A stretch of 64,000 nucleotides of DNA from Bacteroidetes bacterium GWF2_43_63 (GCA_001769275.1 MEOQ01000012.1:1-64000); one strand, 5' to 3'; counted from the first letter of the stretch, positions 9,311 through 19,183 are shown. Notes: generated by a model not told the origin, from the letters alone. Numbers and translations: made by a program.

Positions 9311-10246
9311 ATGCGCGGGAAAAAAGGTGTCTCTCTGATCTTTATGTTGATCCTTGTCCTCACCTGGGGCTCATCATTCATTTTGATGAAAAAAGCGCTG
9401 GTGTATTTCCCGAGCGATATTGTTGCTGCATACCGCATGACAGCTGCATTTGCAATCATGCTGGTTCCTGCGCTGTATTATCTTTTCAAAATCCCGTTCA
9501 AGACTTTTTTACTGCTCACGCTGTCCGGAATATTGGCCAATGGTCTTCCGGCTTTTCTTTTCGCCTATGCTCAAACCGGCATCGAGAGCTATGTTGCTGG
9601 AATACTGAACAGCACTACAACTCTTTCTACATTGATTATTGGTGTTTTGTTTTTTGCCTACAAAGCAAAATGGCTGAGCGTTGCCGGTGTCATTGTCGGC
9701 TTTGCCGGCATTATTGGATTGCTCGCTTTTGCAGGCGGAAAGACGCTAAGTTTTAATTTTAGCTATGGGGTTTATATTCTGATTGCAACAACAGCCTATG
9801 CCTTGAATATCAATTTTATAAAACGATGGCTTGGCAATGTGCCGACATTCCCAATGGTTTCCATGGTGTTTTTTGTTACCGGAATCTGCTCCTCGATTTA
9901 CTTGTTTGGGTATTCGGAATTTGTTTCAATCGTTCGCACCACGAGCGGCAGCGGGTATGGAATTTTGTACATGAGCATTCTTGGCATTGTTGGGTCAGCC
10001 CTTGCGTTGCTATTGTATTACCACTTAATAAAAATTGCAGACATTCTTTTTGTGGCATCGGTCACCTACCTCATGCCAGTAGTTTCAACGCTCTGGGGCA
10101 TGGGCGACGGTGAAGTACTGGGGCTCGCTCATGTTGCATTCATTCTGCTTATACTGGTTGGAGTCTTCATGGTCAATTACCACGACCTGATGGGGAAGAT
10201 CAAGAACAGATATAATACCAAAGTGATTTATAAATCAGGTAAATAA
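9311..10246 (+). CDS. EamA/DMT-family transporter
   Basis: This 311-residue integral membrane protein has about ten hydrophobic segments arranged as two EamA repeats, typical of drug/metabolite transporters such as RhaT/YdcZ relatives. The N-terminal motif LTWGSSFILMKKAL is characteristic. A GGAGG lies just before the ATG. It is probably co-transcribed with corA. The transported compound is unknown. The gene is followed by a cluster of palindromic repeats rather than an evident T-run terminator. Confidence 0.9.
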   Translation: MRGKKGVSLIFMLILVLTWGSSFILMKKALVYFPSDIVAAYRMTAAFAIMLVPALYYLFKIPFKTFLLLTLSGILANGLPAFLFAYAQTGIESYVAGILNSTTTLSTLIIGVLFFAYKAKWLSVAGVIVGFAGIIGLLAFAGGKTLSFNFSYGVYILIATTAYALNINFIKRWLGNVPTFPMVSMVFFVTGICSSIYLFGYSEFVSIVRTTSGSGYGILYMSILGIVGSALALLLYYHLIKIADILFVASVTYLMPVVSTLWGMGDGEVLGLAHVAFILLILVGVFMVNYHDLMGKIKNRYNTKVIYKSGK

Positions 10247-10253
10247 ATTTTGC

Positions 10254-10432
10254 ACGACTCCGGAGGAGTCACATGTCTGTAGACCTTGATCAAACAAAAT
10301 TACGACTCCAGAGGAGTCGCATATTAAGAGCTGCATCTTCTGATAATGCTTGTTTATATGCGACCCGCCAGCCGGCGGATCGTGTATGCGTTATTGGTTT
10401 TCTACAGATATGTGATGCCTCTGGCATCATCC
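10254..10432. repeat. nested REP-like palindrome cluster
   Basis: Four GC-rich palindromes sit in this gene-free stretch (10247-10547). They are at 10254-10273 (CGACTCCGGAGGAGTC), 10302-10320 (CGACTCCAGAGGAGTCG), 10361-10382 (CCGCCAGCCGGCGG core) and 10412-10430 (GATGCCTCTGGCATC). The outer two carry matching arms in opposite orientation (CATGTCTGTAGA and TCTACAGATATG). The inner two are joined by an exact inverted arm, GTCGCATAT (10317-10325) against ATATGCGAC (10356-10364). The layout resembles REP/REPIN-type intergenic elements spread by a transposase acting in trans; that is inference. It may also end corA-operon transcripts. Confidence 0.75.
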
Positions 10433-10496
10433 ATCAATATTAAATACAATAATTTTGTAGTTATTGGACCATCTGTTAATTCACTTTGGGATAAAT

Positions 10497-10530
10497 GAAA
10501 AAAAGCATGAACACAATGAATTCATGCTTT
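10497..10530 (-). terminator. intrinsic terminator after the S74 chaperone protein
   Basis: The minus strand gives AAAGCATGAA paired with TTCATGCTTT (10 bp) around a 9-base loop, followed by TTTT. It starts about 18 bases past the stop of the gene ending at 10548. Confidence 0.8.
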
Positions 10531-10547
10531 CAATAAAAACACAACAA

Positions 10548-11957
10548 CTATTTTTCGAGAGCATTCAGACGCTGTTCAAGCTGCTGGATTTTCTGTTCCA
10601 GTGTTTCAATAACTGTCTGTTGTTCCTGAATGGCTTTTGTAAGCACCGGGACAAGCGAGATGTAATCAACCATGTAATATCCGGTTACATTGCTTGATTC
10701 GCCGCGCGTTTTGCTATGATCAATGGTAGGATCTGTAATGAATTTCTTGTTGGTTACAACCTGTGGAAATACCTTTTCAAGGTCCTGTGCAACAAATCCA
10801 AATGAGGTTTTTTCAGGATCAAAATGTTTTCCGGGGAATTCATCAGCTCTCCATTTATATGACTTCGGTTCCAACTGCATAACAGCATCCAAAGCATTTT
10901 CGATGGGTTTGATTTCTTTTTTCCATCGTTCATCGGATGCTGTAAAAACACTGGCATCCACATAAATGTCACCAATGAAATATCCACCCCATCCTGAGTT
11001 TGAATTTGACGATCCATAAACACCATAACCTGCACCGTTGTTGGCAATGTGAAGCCCAAACAAACCTGAATAGGTACCTGCAGTAGATCCTTCCAACGCA
11101 TTATAGCCATTCCCGCTATCAGAGTTTTCAAAGAATCCTGATCCACCTGAGGTGTGACTATTATAAGAATTAATCAGCCAGGGATTGGTAGCATTCCATG
11201 CAGTAGAATTGTACACTGAGAAAATATCACCAGCAGTGTATGTGGTGCTATTTATTAATACATGATCATTTCCACCATCAACAAAAAACATATTTGCAGC
11301 AGTGTTGGATTCAACCCGGAAATCATAATCGTTGCTTTGGTCGTTTACAACCGCTTCGGTAGTGCTCATTCTGAAACGCTCAACGCCAGCAGTTGAATAA
11401 CCAAGAATATCTGCACCAGGGCTAAATGCACCGGTATTGGGATCAGCAACATACGTCCAGAAAGGCAAAGCTGCAGTTCCAAGCGCATTGGCCATCACCT
11501 GGTCGCCATTGGCAACACGAAGGCGGATGGTGTTGTTTGTACGAAAATCCAGAGCCTGAGCATCGGTAGTGCCTAAGAAATTTGTTCCTGAAACAGTACC
11601 CGTATTTCCCAACAGCGCCCAGCCAACAGTGGATGTACCTGATAAAATACGAACCCAGGCAGAGCCGCTCCAATAGTAAAAGCCAGGAGTTACATCAGAT
11701 ACAGCAGCTGTATTATACACAAGCAAACTGATTGCAGGAGCAGTGACTGGCAAAGCTGATGCTGTCCCTGTGAGTGCAACTCTGGGAATAAGCATACCTG
11801 ATGTGGTCGATCTGACTTCAAGCATAGCAGAGGCGTCGGGCGTTATTGTAGCTGAGGAAATTCCAACCTGCGCCAGAACATTGCCAGACATGCAAAAAAG
11901 AATTAGGGCCAGGAACATTCCTGCCGCGCCGATTCGATGTTGGGTCTTTGTATTCAT
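10548..11957 (-). CDS. secreted protein with C-terminal S74 tail-fibre chaperone domain
   Basis: This 469-residue protein has an N-terminal signal peptide ending near VLAQ (about residue 30). A segment typical of Bacteroidota surface proteins follows (DASAMLEVRSTTSGMLIPRV, LLVYNTA, GFYYWSGSAWV). A beta-rich middle follows, and from about 337 comes the intramolecular chaperone domain (SDERWKKEIKPIENALDAV, then FGFVAQDLEKVFPQVV). That domain helps trimeric beta-helix fibres fold and can autocleave. The C-terminus is a Gln/Glu-rich coiled coil, consistent with trimerisation. It is the last gene of a cluster downstream of the PorP/SprF gene (67-base gap), so it may be part of the same surface apparatus. 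The role is inferred to be structural; no phage genes are nearby. Confidence 0.85.
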   Translation of the reverse strand: MNTKTQHRIGAAGMFLALILFCMSGNVLAQVGISSATITPDASAMLEVRSTTSGMLIPRVALTGTASALPVTAPAISLLVYNTAAVSDVTPGFYYWSGSAWVRILSGTSTVGWALLGNTGTVSGTNFLGTTDAQALDFRTNNTIRLRVANGDQVMANALGTAALPFWTYVADPNTGAFSPGADILGYSTAGVERFRMSTTEAVVNDQSNDYDFRVESNTAANMFFVDGGNDHVLINSTTYTAGDIFSVYNSTAWNATNPWLINSYNSHTSGGSGFFENSDSGNGYNALEGSTAGTYSGLFGLHIANNGAGYGVYGSSNSNSGWGGYFIGDIYVDASVFTASDERWKKEIKPIENALDAVMQLEPKSYKWRADEFPGKHFDPEKTSFGFVAQDLEKVFPQVVTNKKFITDPTIDHSKTRGESSNVTGYYMVDYISLVPVLTKAIQEQQTVIETLEQKIQQLEQRLNALEK

Positions 11958-12024
11958 TTTTTTGGTTTTAATTGCTTAAGGTTTTTTAGTTTTGCTTTAT
12001 CAGGAATATTCATTTTCGACACTG

Positions 12025-13059
12025 CTACAACAAAGTCCTGCTGCTGTTATCGTTTTTCAGGATGTATCGCACCATAAACTCAAAGCCACCATTCATATTT
12101 GTGAACTTACTAAGTTTCGACACGTTGACATCGTAGGAAACGCCCATGGCAAAATCGTTGAGTTCAATCATGGCATAGGTAATTGCAGCGTCTCCTGCTC
12201 TGTACTGTTCTCCAATTGTCAGATAGGCATCTTTGATAAATCCGGTATATTTCGATTCTTCACGAAGCTGGTACCGGAATCCAAGTCCCGGAATCATTTC
12301 CTTTTGTGTACCCTGCATTGAGTAATAAAAACCCGGAATCAAAGCAAGATTTGAATTGCCAATCTGAATTACTGAACGAAAATGCGCGTTTATGCGCATA
12401 TCAATTGTCTCGTCAGCAGTGCCGGTAAATTGATAGGCTGGTTGGGTAACATGCTGTACTGCGCCGCCAACATTGAATTTGAATCCCTCATTCGATTTCA
12501 AGCCTTTGGTATTATTGGAAAAGCTGTAATTCAACCCGGCTCCAAAATCAGTGTAAGCAAAATCCATATTTGTAAACATCTCGTTGCTGGTAATGGTTCC
12601 GTCAAATCCGGTTGTACCGTCATATTGATTCACCCACATCTGATTCTCATCGCTCAGCTTTTTTTGCACATAGCCGCCGTAAATACCAGCGCCCAACATA
12701 TTGCTTTCATTCAGGTAGAGTTGGTAAGCTACGTTCAGGATTGCACCTGTTGTGGTGAATTGTACATCACCGGTTACATCATTGAATGCAGTAATACCAA
12801 TAGCAAGAAAACCGTTGGTTGTATTTCCTTTGTTGAAAGAAATATCGTAGGAAAAATCATAGTTGTTATAGGCTGCGCCCAGACTTTTCCACTGATTTTT
12901 ATAATTGAGGACAAAGCGGTGATTGCCGTCAAAATATCCGGTCAACGCTGGATTAAGCAACAAAGGAGCTTCATTGTACTGTGAGTAGTGCATGTCCTGA
13001 GCGCGCATTCCAAAAGTGAATGCCATCAGAGTTGCCAGAATATATATTTGCTTTTTCAT
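12025..13059 (-). CDS. PorP/SprF-family type IX secretion outer-membrane protein
   Basis: This 344-residue protein belongs to the PorP/SprF family, outer-membrane proteins that tether or help export T9SS substrates. The N-terminus has a signal peptide followed by the family hallmark QDMHYSQY...PLLLNPALTGYFDGNHR. The rest alternates hydrophobic strands and ends with a beta-strand (FMVRYILKN), consistent with a barrel. SprF-like members are usually encoded directly after their type B substrate. Here it follows the 1452-residue substrate by 13 bases, so the two almost certainly form one operon and a substrate/partner pair. Confidence 0.93.
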   Translation of the reverse strand: MKKQIYILATLMAFTFGMRAQDMHYSQYNEAPLLLNPALTGYFDGNHRFVLNYKNQWKSLGAAYNNYDFSYDISFNKGNTTNGFLAIGITAFNDVTGDVQFTTTGAILNVAYQLYLNESNMLGAGIYGGYVQKKLSDENQMWVNQYDGTTGFDGTITSNEMFTNMDFAYTDFGAGLNYSFSNNTKGLKSNEGFKFNVGGAVQHVTQPAYQFTGTADETIDMRINAHFRSVIQIGNSNLALIPGFYYSMQGTQKEMIPGLGFRYQLREESKYTGFIKDAYLTIGEQYRAGDAAITYAMIELNDFAMGVSYDVNVSKLSKFTNMNGGFEFMVRYILKNDNSSRTLL

Positions 13060-13072
13060 ACTTTGATTCTCC

Positions 13073-16000
13073 TTATCTTGCTATGGTTATATATCCGTTG
13101 TATTCTTTCACCGTTGTTTCTCCTTCAAATATCAGCGAAACCGCATAGGGATAAGCACCCTGTTCAACTGGTTTGCCCTTGTATTCACCATTCCACCCTT
13201 CATTCTGATCATCTGATTCGAAAACTTTTTCACCCCATCGGTCATAGATATGCAAAGTAAAGCTGGTGATGCCCTTTCCCTGAACAAGGTAAATATCATT
13301 GTTTCCATCTCCATTGGGAGAGAAAATGTTTGGAATATAAACATGCGGAGTATAACACGAGTCCGTTGCAATATCAACAGTTCCACTGGCGATTCGCAGA
13401 CAGCCATTGGCGTCGGTTACAGAAACATCGTATGTGCCTGGTGCCAGAAGGAATATAGAATCTGTCGTCTCAGTGGTCTCCCAGGTGGTGTTGTAAGGTG
13501 CGGAACCACCTGTAATATCAACAAAGGCAAATCCGTCGTTTGCACCATAACACGTTTCTGAAACACAGTTCACAACAATGTCCGGGGTTTCATTTACATC
13601 AATGGTTGTTGTATCCGAATCACCGCATGCTCCACTAATGGTGTAAACTACAGAATGAGAACCGTCTCCGGCAACAGCAGGATCAAAAGTACCTGCAGCA
13701 GAACTGGTTATACCAGGACCACTCCAGCTACCACCATTTTGAGCAGCGGCAAGAGCAACTGAAGAAACGTTGTCGCAGAAAGGTCCTGCAGCAACAATGG
13801 ATGCATTGGCCTGTGTAGTAATAAGCACCTGAATAGTATCGCTGTCGGGGCAAGGTCCCGATGTGGTATAAACAATTTCATGAGTTCCCACTCCCGCAAT
13901 AACCGGAGAAAAAGAGCCAGCATTTACATCTGTAATTCCCGTACCGCTCCAGGTACCTCCTGGGTTTGCAGAAGACATTGGGACATTTGCATCAAATTCG
14001 CAGAAAGGTCCTGCGGGATTGATGTTTGCTGCAATAACACCATTAACAACAACATACATTGTATCTGAATCGGTACACGAGCCCGCTGATGTGTAAATGA
14101 TGCGATGTGTTCCAGGGCCAGCCGTACCAGGGTCAAATTCGCCGGTCGAAGTGTTTACCATCCCTGGACCGCTCCATGTACCACCCGGATTTATTGCTGT
14201 AAAAATCTCATTGGTCCCGCTTGTGCAAAATGGTCCCGCTGGATTCATTGCAGCATCAGTAATGGTTCCGACAGAAATGATAATACTTGATACGTCAGAA
14301 CATCCGTTTGCATCAGTGCCTGTAACATTGTAAGTGGTTGTTGCTGCTGGTGTCACTGTGTGTAATGATCCCGCGCCTAGCCCGTTGTCCCAGGCAAATG
14401 AAGTTCCGCCAGTTGCTGTAATATCAGTACTTTCACCAACACAAAGCGTAGGATCAGTGGCGCTGGCAGTTATTGCCGGCAGGTTGTTCACAGTTACGGT
14501 TACGGTTGATGTACCGGTACAACCATTTACATCGGTACCTGTCACCTGATATGTGGTTGTTGCCGCCGGAGCTACTGTATGCGACAATCCTGCTCCCAGA
14601 CTATTGTCCCATGAGTATGTACTGCCGCCTCCGGCACTGATTGTTGTATTATTTCCAAAACATATGTCAGCATCGACAGCCGAAGCTGCAATGGTTGGCA
14701 ATGAATTAACGGCAATAGTAATCGTTGCAGTATTAGAACAGCCCGATGCAGTGGTTCCGGTTACCGCATAGGTTGTGGTTGCAATTGGACTGACGGTGAA
14801 TGTAGTTCCGGCTCCCAGGCCCTGATCCCATGACAAATTCGCTGCTCCACCACCTGTCAGCGTAGCCGATGCTCCGTTACAAATGGCAGTAAAATCTGCA
14901 GCGGCCGTAACCACTGGAACCGCTGAAACGGTAACGGTAACCGATGCAGTATTTTCGCAGCTGTTTACATCCGTACCGGTGACCTGATAGGTAGTGGTAG
15001 CTCCAGGAGTAACCGTTTGGGTAGCACCCGCGCCTAATCCGTTATCCCATATGTAAGAGCTGCCTCCGCCACCGGTAATTGATGTGCTTTCTCCAGTACA
15101 CAAATCAGGAAATGCAGCTACGGCAGAAATGGTTGGCAAGTTATTAACCGTTACCAGAACACTGGCAACATTTGTACAGCCGTTCCCATCTGTTCCTGTT
15201 ACATTGTATGTCGTAGAGGTTAGAGGTGATACTGTGTGACTGATACCTACGCCAAGTCCGTTGTCCCAGGTATATGAACTGCCGCCACCAGCGCTGACAG
15301 GCGTATTGGCGCCAATACACAGCGATGGATCAGTTGCGGCTGCTGTTATTGTCGGCAAATTATTTACATTGACAGTTACAGTTGCGAGATTAGAGCATCC
15401 TGCGGCAGAAGTTCCTGTAACCGTATAAGTAGTGGTGGTAATTGGGTTTACTGTATAACTTGAATTTGTTCCGAGACCATCCCAATTATAAGTAGCGCCA
15501 CCGATTGCACTTACGGTAGTACCGCTTCCCGAACAAACAGTGGGTATTGAAGCTGAAGCTGAAATGGCAGGAATCGTGTTTACTGTTACCGTTACATCAG
15601 CAGTCGCTGAACAACCGGTAGCGCTTGATCCTGTAACATTGTAAGTAGTAGTGGCAGCTGGGTTTACAACAAAAGAGCTCCCGGCCCCCAAACCGTTATC
15701 CCATGTGTAATTCAAGGCTCCGCCACCGCTGATGGTAGTTGACGAACCAATACATATAGATGGCGATACAGCTGAAGCTGCAACTGCAGGGGCAGTGGTC
15801 AGGGTTATTGTAACTGAAGCCGTATTTGTACAGCCATTTATATCGGTTCCTGTAACATTGTAGGTTGTTGTTGCCGCTGGGGAAACGGTATGCGTTGTCC
15901 CTGCACCAAGTCCGCTATCCCAAATATAATTACTGCCCCCACCACCGGTAATCGGTGTGCTTTCGCCAGTACAAAGGCTGGGATAGTCAGCTGTTGCCGT

Positions 16001-17431
16001 GATTGCGGGCTGAGGATTAACTGTCACCGTAACATTTGCGGTGTTTGAACAACCGTTTGCTCCGACACCCGTTACTGTATAAACCGTGGTTGTTAATGGA
16101 TTGACTGCGTAAGAAACATTGGTTCCCAAACCACTCCAGTTGTACGATGATCCGCCACCAGCGGTAATATTTGTATTGCCGCCTATGCAAAAATCAGGAT
16201 CGGCCGCTGTTGCGGTGATTCCAGGAAGTGCATTAACCGTTACGTTTATTGCATCAATAGTCTGACAACTGTTTACCGGGTTTGTGACTGTAACAACATA
16301 ACTACCCGTAGTATTTACGTTAATAGTCTGGGTTGATGCAGTAGTTGACCAATTGTATGAAGCGCCTGCATTACCTGCATTTAAAGAAAGCAAGTTGCCC
16401 GAGCAGAAAGTTGTGTCATTGCCAAGATTTACAGTGAGCGCATGCTTTGTAAGCGCCACCGGACGTTCTGAAGCAGGCAGTGTCTGATTAATTGCAGTTG
16501 CAACGTATAAAGGAGCTCCAACAGCGGTTGAAGAACCGGCAATTTCGTACCATTGAGCAGAGGGTGCTGTAAGCCAGTTTCCCATTGCATCCCAGCTTCC
16601 GTCGGCGGTGTTGTCGTAATAGACTTTAACAGTTGTCTGGTCAGCTCCAGTGGTGTGATTCAGCATGTGAAAAAACAAAGGATTCACCTGGCAAATGATA
16701 GCTTCTTTAGTATTTATATTAAAAGTCTCGGTAGTTGGCGTATAATTGGCCATGCGCACTTCGTAGGTGTTTGCTGCTGTCGTTGCCGGCAATAATTCAA
16801 CTGGCCTGTAGCGTACTGTGCCAACTGATGATCCGGTAGGAAACAAATAAGATGCAACTGAATTGGTAACACGACTCAGTGCGCCACCAATGGTACTGCT
16901 GACAAAGCCATTCACCCGAGTGATCGCCACTGTGCTGGGATTGGTAACATACATTGTAAAAGATGCAGTTGCCAATTCAACGCTGTTCAGACTCAGAATA
17001 TTTGTAGTCGTCTGATCGATTGTCTGTGTCTTGATACCGCTGTTGCTCAGATTCAGGTTGTAAAACGTGCTGGAAACAGAACCAGTCAGCAATTGATTGA
17101 TTCCTAGAAAATTCACAATACCAGTATAGCATGTGAATGTGTTGTTGTTAATCCAGTCTCCGTTCAGCGTAATTGTACCACGACCGGCAATAGTGCCATT
17201 GTTGGTAATGTCATCGGATACAACTGCGGCAGAAGTGATTGCAATTTCATCAACTATTGCACCCGCGTTGTTTTCAACACTGCCTACAACCGTAATGGTA
17301 GTGTTTCCGGCAATGCTAAGTCCTCCTTTATTCGTAAGCACAGACTGCCCGCTTGCGCTAATGACCGATGCCACAGCGAAAAACATTGTCAGAATTACTG
17401 CTAAAATCGAAGGGTAAAGTTTTTTAATCAT
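13073..17431 (-). CDS. repetitive T9SS type B surface protein (SprB-like architecture)
   Basis: This is a 1452-residue predicted secreted adhesin-like protein. The signal peptide covers about 1-29. Beta-rich sequence is followed by nine Ig-like repeats of about 73 residues (403-1055), each with the pattern LCxGExTxI-GGGSxYxWDNGLGAG-HTVxPAATTTYxVTGTD-NGC. Three repeats of about 70 residues with AGPFC...GGTWSGPGI...GTH-IVYT come next. Then comes one SprB-type repeat (CYGANDGFAFVDITGGSAPY), and about 1365-1452 is the gliding-motility C-terminal domain (IFSPNGDGNNDIY, YDRWGEKVFES, GYITIAR). This domain directs export by T9SS without cleavage to an A-LPS anchor. The paired PorP/SprF gene follows in the operon. 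Gliding, adhesion or biofilm roles are inferred; motility cannot be concluded. Confidence 0.93.
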   Translation of the reverse strand: MIKKLYPSILAVILTMFFAVASVISASGQSVLTNKGGLSIAGNTTITVVGSVENNAGAIVDEIAITSAAVVSDDITNNGTIAGRGTITLNGDWINNNTFTCYTGIVNFLGINQLLTGSVSSTFYNLNLSNSGIKTQTIDQTTTNILSLNSVELATASFTMYVTNPSTVAITRVNGFVSSTIGGALSRVTNSVASYLFPTGSSVGTVRYRPVELLPATTAANTYEVRMANYTPTTETFNINTKEAIICQVNPLFFHMLNHTTGADQTTVKVYYDNTADGSWDAMGNWLTAPSAQWYEIAGSSTAVGAPLYVATAINQTLPASERPVALTKHALTVNLGNDTTFCSGNLLSLNAGNAGASYNWSTTASTQTINVNTTGSYVVTVTNPVNSCQTIDAINVTVNALPGITATAADPDFCIGGNTNITAGGGSSYNWSGLGTNVSYAVNPLTTTVYTVTGVGANGCSNTANVTVTVNPQPAITATADYPSLCTGESTPITGGGGSNYIWDSGLGAGTTHTVSPAATTTYNVTGTDINGCTNTASVTITLTTAPAVAASAVSPSICIGSSTTISGGGALNYTWDNGLGAGSSFVVNPAATTTYNVTGSSATGCSATADVTVTVNTIPAISASASIPTVCSGSGTTVSAIGGATYNWDGLGTNSSYTVNPITTTTYTVTGTSAAGCSNLATVTVNVNNLPTITAAATDPSLCIGANTPVSAGGGSSYTWDNGLGVGISHTVSPLTSTTYNVTGTDGNGCTNVASVLVTVNNLPTISAVAAFPDLCTGESTSITGGGGSSYIWDNGLGAGATQTVTPGATTTYQVTGTDVNSCENTASVTVTVSAVPVVTAAADFTAICNGASATLTGGGAANLSWDQGLGAGTTFTVSPIATTTYAVTGTTASGCSNTATITIAVNSLPTIAASAVDADICFGNNTTISAGGGSTYSWDNSLGAGLSHTVAPAATTTYQVTGTDVNGCTGTSTVTVTVNNLPAITASATDPTLCVGESTDITATGGTSFAWDNGLGAGSLHTVTPAATTTYNVTGTDANGCSDVSSIIISVGTITDAAMNPAGPFCTSGTNEIFTAINPGGTWSGPGMVNTSTGEFDPGTAGPGTHRIIYTSAGSCTDSDTMYVVVNGVIAANINPAGPFCEFDANVPMSSANPGGTWSGTGITDVNAGSFSPVIAGVGTHEIVYTTSGPCPDSDTIQVLITTQANASIVAAGPFCDNVSSVALAAAQNGGSWSGPGITSSAAGTFDPAVAGDGSHSVVYTISGACGDSDTTTIDVNETPDIVVNCVSETCYGANDGFAFVDITGGSAPYNTTWETTETTDSIFLLAPGTYDVSVTDANGCLRIASGTVDIATDSCYTPHVYIPNIFSPNGDGNNDIYLVQGKGITSFTLHIYDRWGEKVFESDDQNEGWNGEYKGKPVEQGAYPYAVSLIFEGETTVKEYNGYITIAR
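14267..16225 (-). repeat. nine tandem ~219-bp coding repeats (Ig-like modules)
   Basis: The DNA encodes nine consecutive modules of about 73 codons. They diverge at codon level but keep two conserved Cys, the GGGS..Y.W core and the TTTY.VTG strand. Repeats 2, 5, 6, 8 and 9 are most alike, which suggests internal duplication or gene conversion. Such arrays can change copy number by recombination. Confidence 0.85.
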
Positions 17432-17729
17432 GTAATATGGTTTTTAACTTAAAAATCCGCTGTTGAAAAACAGTTTTAAACTTGAAAATTGAGCACAAAA
17501 TTAGAAATAAATCTGATATAATATCATTCTTTATCACCTGAAAACATGTATTTATACTTTTTACATATTCTTCAACTTGTATAATAATATACATTAAGAC
17601 ACTTTGAAAATAATTGTTATAAAACACTTTAACAGGTTTTCCGTCATTTACTCGGGAGTTAATGCTAATGATCATTTAGTCGGTATATTTAGTTGCTTTA
17701 TGTGTGTATTTTTGAAATATCATTGCATT
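17432..17729. other. AT-rich intergenic region between two type B protein genes
   Basis: These 298 bases are strongly AT-rich and hold no frame I would call a gene. They should carry the promoter of the 1452-residue protein operon, but I see no full TAnnTTTG box at a convincing position. Confidence 0.4.
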
Positions 17730-19001
17730 TTACTTTACAACCGTTACTTTGCCAAAAACGCTCTTCAAATTTCCCTTTACATTTCTGTATTTGAAACTAT
17801 AAACATAAACATCCAGCATGCATTCATTGCCCTGAAACAATCCATCCCAACCCTCGCCCTGTTTTTCGGACGAAAATATCTGTGTACCCCATCGGTCAAA
17901 AATGCTGAATGAATATTCGCTCAGCATTTCATTATTTCCAATAATAGGGCAAAAGAAATCATTGGCGCCGTCGCCATTTGGAGAGAATGAGTTGGGAATA
18001 TAAATGAAATCCTCTGATACAGAGCCAGTCAGCGTCCAGTCTTTATAAAAGTCTTCAGGCAATATCAGATCTGTAGTATATTTATTGGCATCAGGGTTTG
18101 AAGTACCTGATGGGGCCAGATCGTCCCAGACAATCATGTCATGGTTGAAACGAATTGCCCCAAGTGTATTTTCATCCATTGGGTGGATATCAGCCTCAGT
18201 ATAGCTGAAAACTAATTGTCCGGATGGTTTCAAAGTCTGCCTGGCTTCAACAAGCCAGAACCTGTTAACCGTAACTTCTGGATCGAACGGGTCAAGCGAA
18301 GGCACAAGGTCTGGAAGTGGGCTGTTCGCAGAGGTAGTCGGATAAGTTGAGAAATCAATGGAGCCAATTCCGGCAGCTGGCTGAGTAATGGTCAAATTTA
18401 CATTCAGATCGTTTTGCCCGCTCAGTCCACTTCCAAAAGGAACTCCGAATGTCCCTGTCTGTGAGTCAATATTCCAGCGAAGAATTCCCAGTCCTGCTGC
18501 TGGCTCTGTTTCGGCATACAGATATCCGCTCTGATAATTCAGAACTCCTGGAGATGCCTGTTCCAGTTCGAGGAGATGCGAGTTGAGATCGAAAACAGCT
18601 GCAATAGTGAATTGTCCTGCAACAAATGCGTGTGCAGCATCCAGAATCTTCGTCCCTCCGGATACAGTAAGATTTTCAAACCGTGTCGGAGATGAGCCGT
18701 CAATCCGCTGCTGACCTCCGGAAGGCAAAATAATATTGCCGTCAGGAACAGCTTCTATGTTGACAAACACCTGATTCCCGGCATTGTTGATAAAGTCATC
18801 GTACACAATCATATTGCCGTCGTTATCAACAAACCCATCCTGCGATGCAAAATGATTAGCATATTGGCCGCCAATAACAAGATATGCTCCCGGTGAAATT
18901 ACTATCCCGTTTCCATTGTTTACAACTGTCTGTGCAAACACAGTTTGTGCAAACAAACCAATGCTCAAAATCAGGAAAGAAACAAATCGTATTACATTCA
19001 T
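17730..19001 (-). CDS. T9SS type B (gliding-motility C-terminal domain) secreted protein
   Basis: This 423-residue protein has a signal peptide ending near VFAQ (about residue 23) and a beta-rich body. Its C-terminal domain at about 338-423 carries the type B sorting hallmarks (SFSPNGDGANDFFCP, IFDRWGTQIFSSEKQGEGWDG, FGKVTVVK). It has no recognisable enzymatic or repeat domain. It lies just upstream of the larger type B operon on the same strand, but nearly 300 bases apart, so it is probably transcribed separately. It is likely exported through the same T9SS route and may use the neighbouring PorP/SprF protein. Function is unknown beyond being a surface protein. Confidence 0.88.
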   Translation of the reverse strand: MNVIRFVSFLILSIGLFAQTVFAQTVVNNGNGIVISPGAYLVIGGQYANHFASQDGFVDNDGNMIVYDDFINNAGNQVFVNIEAVPDGNIILPSGGQQRIDGSSPTRFENLTVSGGTKILDAAHAFVAGQFTIAAVFDLNSHLLELEQASPGVLNYQSGYLYAETEPAAGLGILRWNIDSQTGTFGVPFGSGLSGQNDLNVNLTITQPAAGIGSIDFSTYPTTSANSPLPDLVPSLDPFDPEVTVNRFWLVEARQTLKPSGQLVFSYTEADIHPMDENTLGAIRFNHDMIVWDDLAPSGTSNPDANKYTTDLILPEDFYKDWTLTGSVSEDFIYIPNSFSPNGDGANDFFCPIIGNNEMLSEYSFSIFDRWGTQIFSSEKQGEGWDGLFQGNECMLDVYVYSFKYRNVKGNLKSVFGKVTVVK

Positions 19002-19183
19002 AATCTAACCGTTACATTGAAAAATCCGAAACAAATATTCTTGCAGAAATAATAGCTAAACCGATTTTTATCAAAAGTTTAGATTCTGTACTATTTAATT
19101 GGTTTAATAGTGAAAATTGCATTTGAAATCAAAAAATTAACAATTAACAATTCATTTACCACAAGCAAAACAGCCAGCAATGT

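Noticed and set aside
10548-11957. Prophage remnant suggested by the tail-fibre chaperone domain
   Set aside because: S74 chaperone domains are common in non-phage Bacteroidota surface proteins; the gene has a signal peptide, and no phage structural or lysis genes are nearby.
14267-16225. Regularly spaced repeats that could look like a CRISPR array at low resolution
   Set aside because: The period is about 219 bp, fully in frame inside a 1452-residue coding sequence, with diverged rather than identical repeats and no cas genes.
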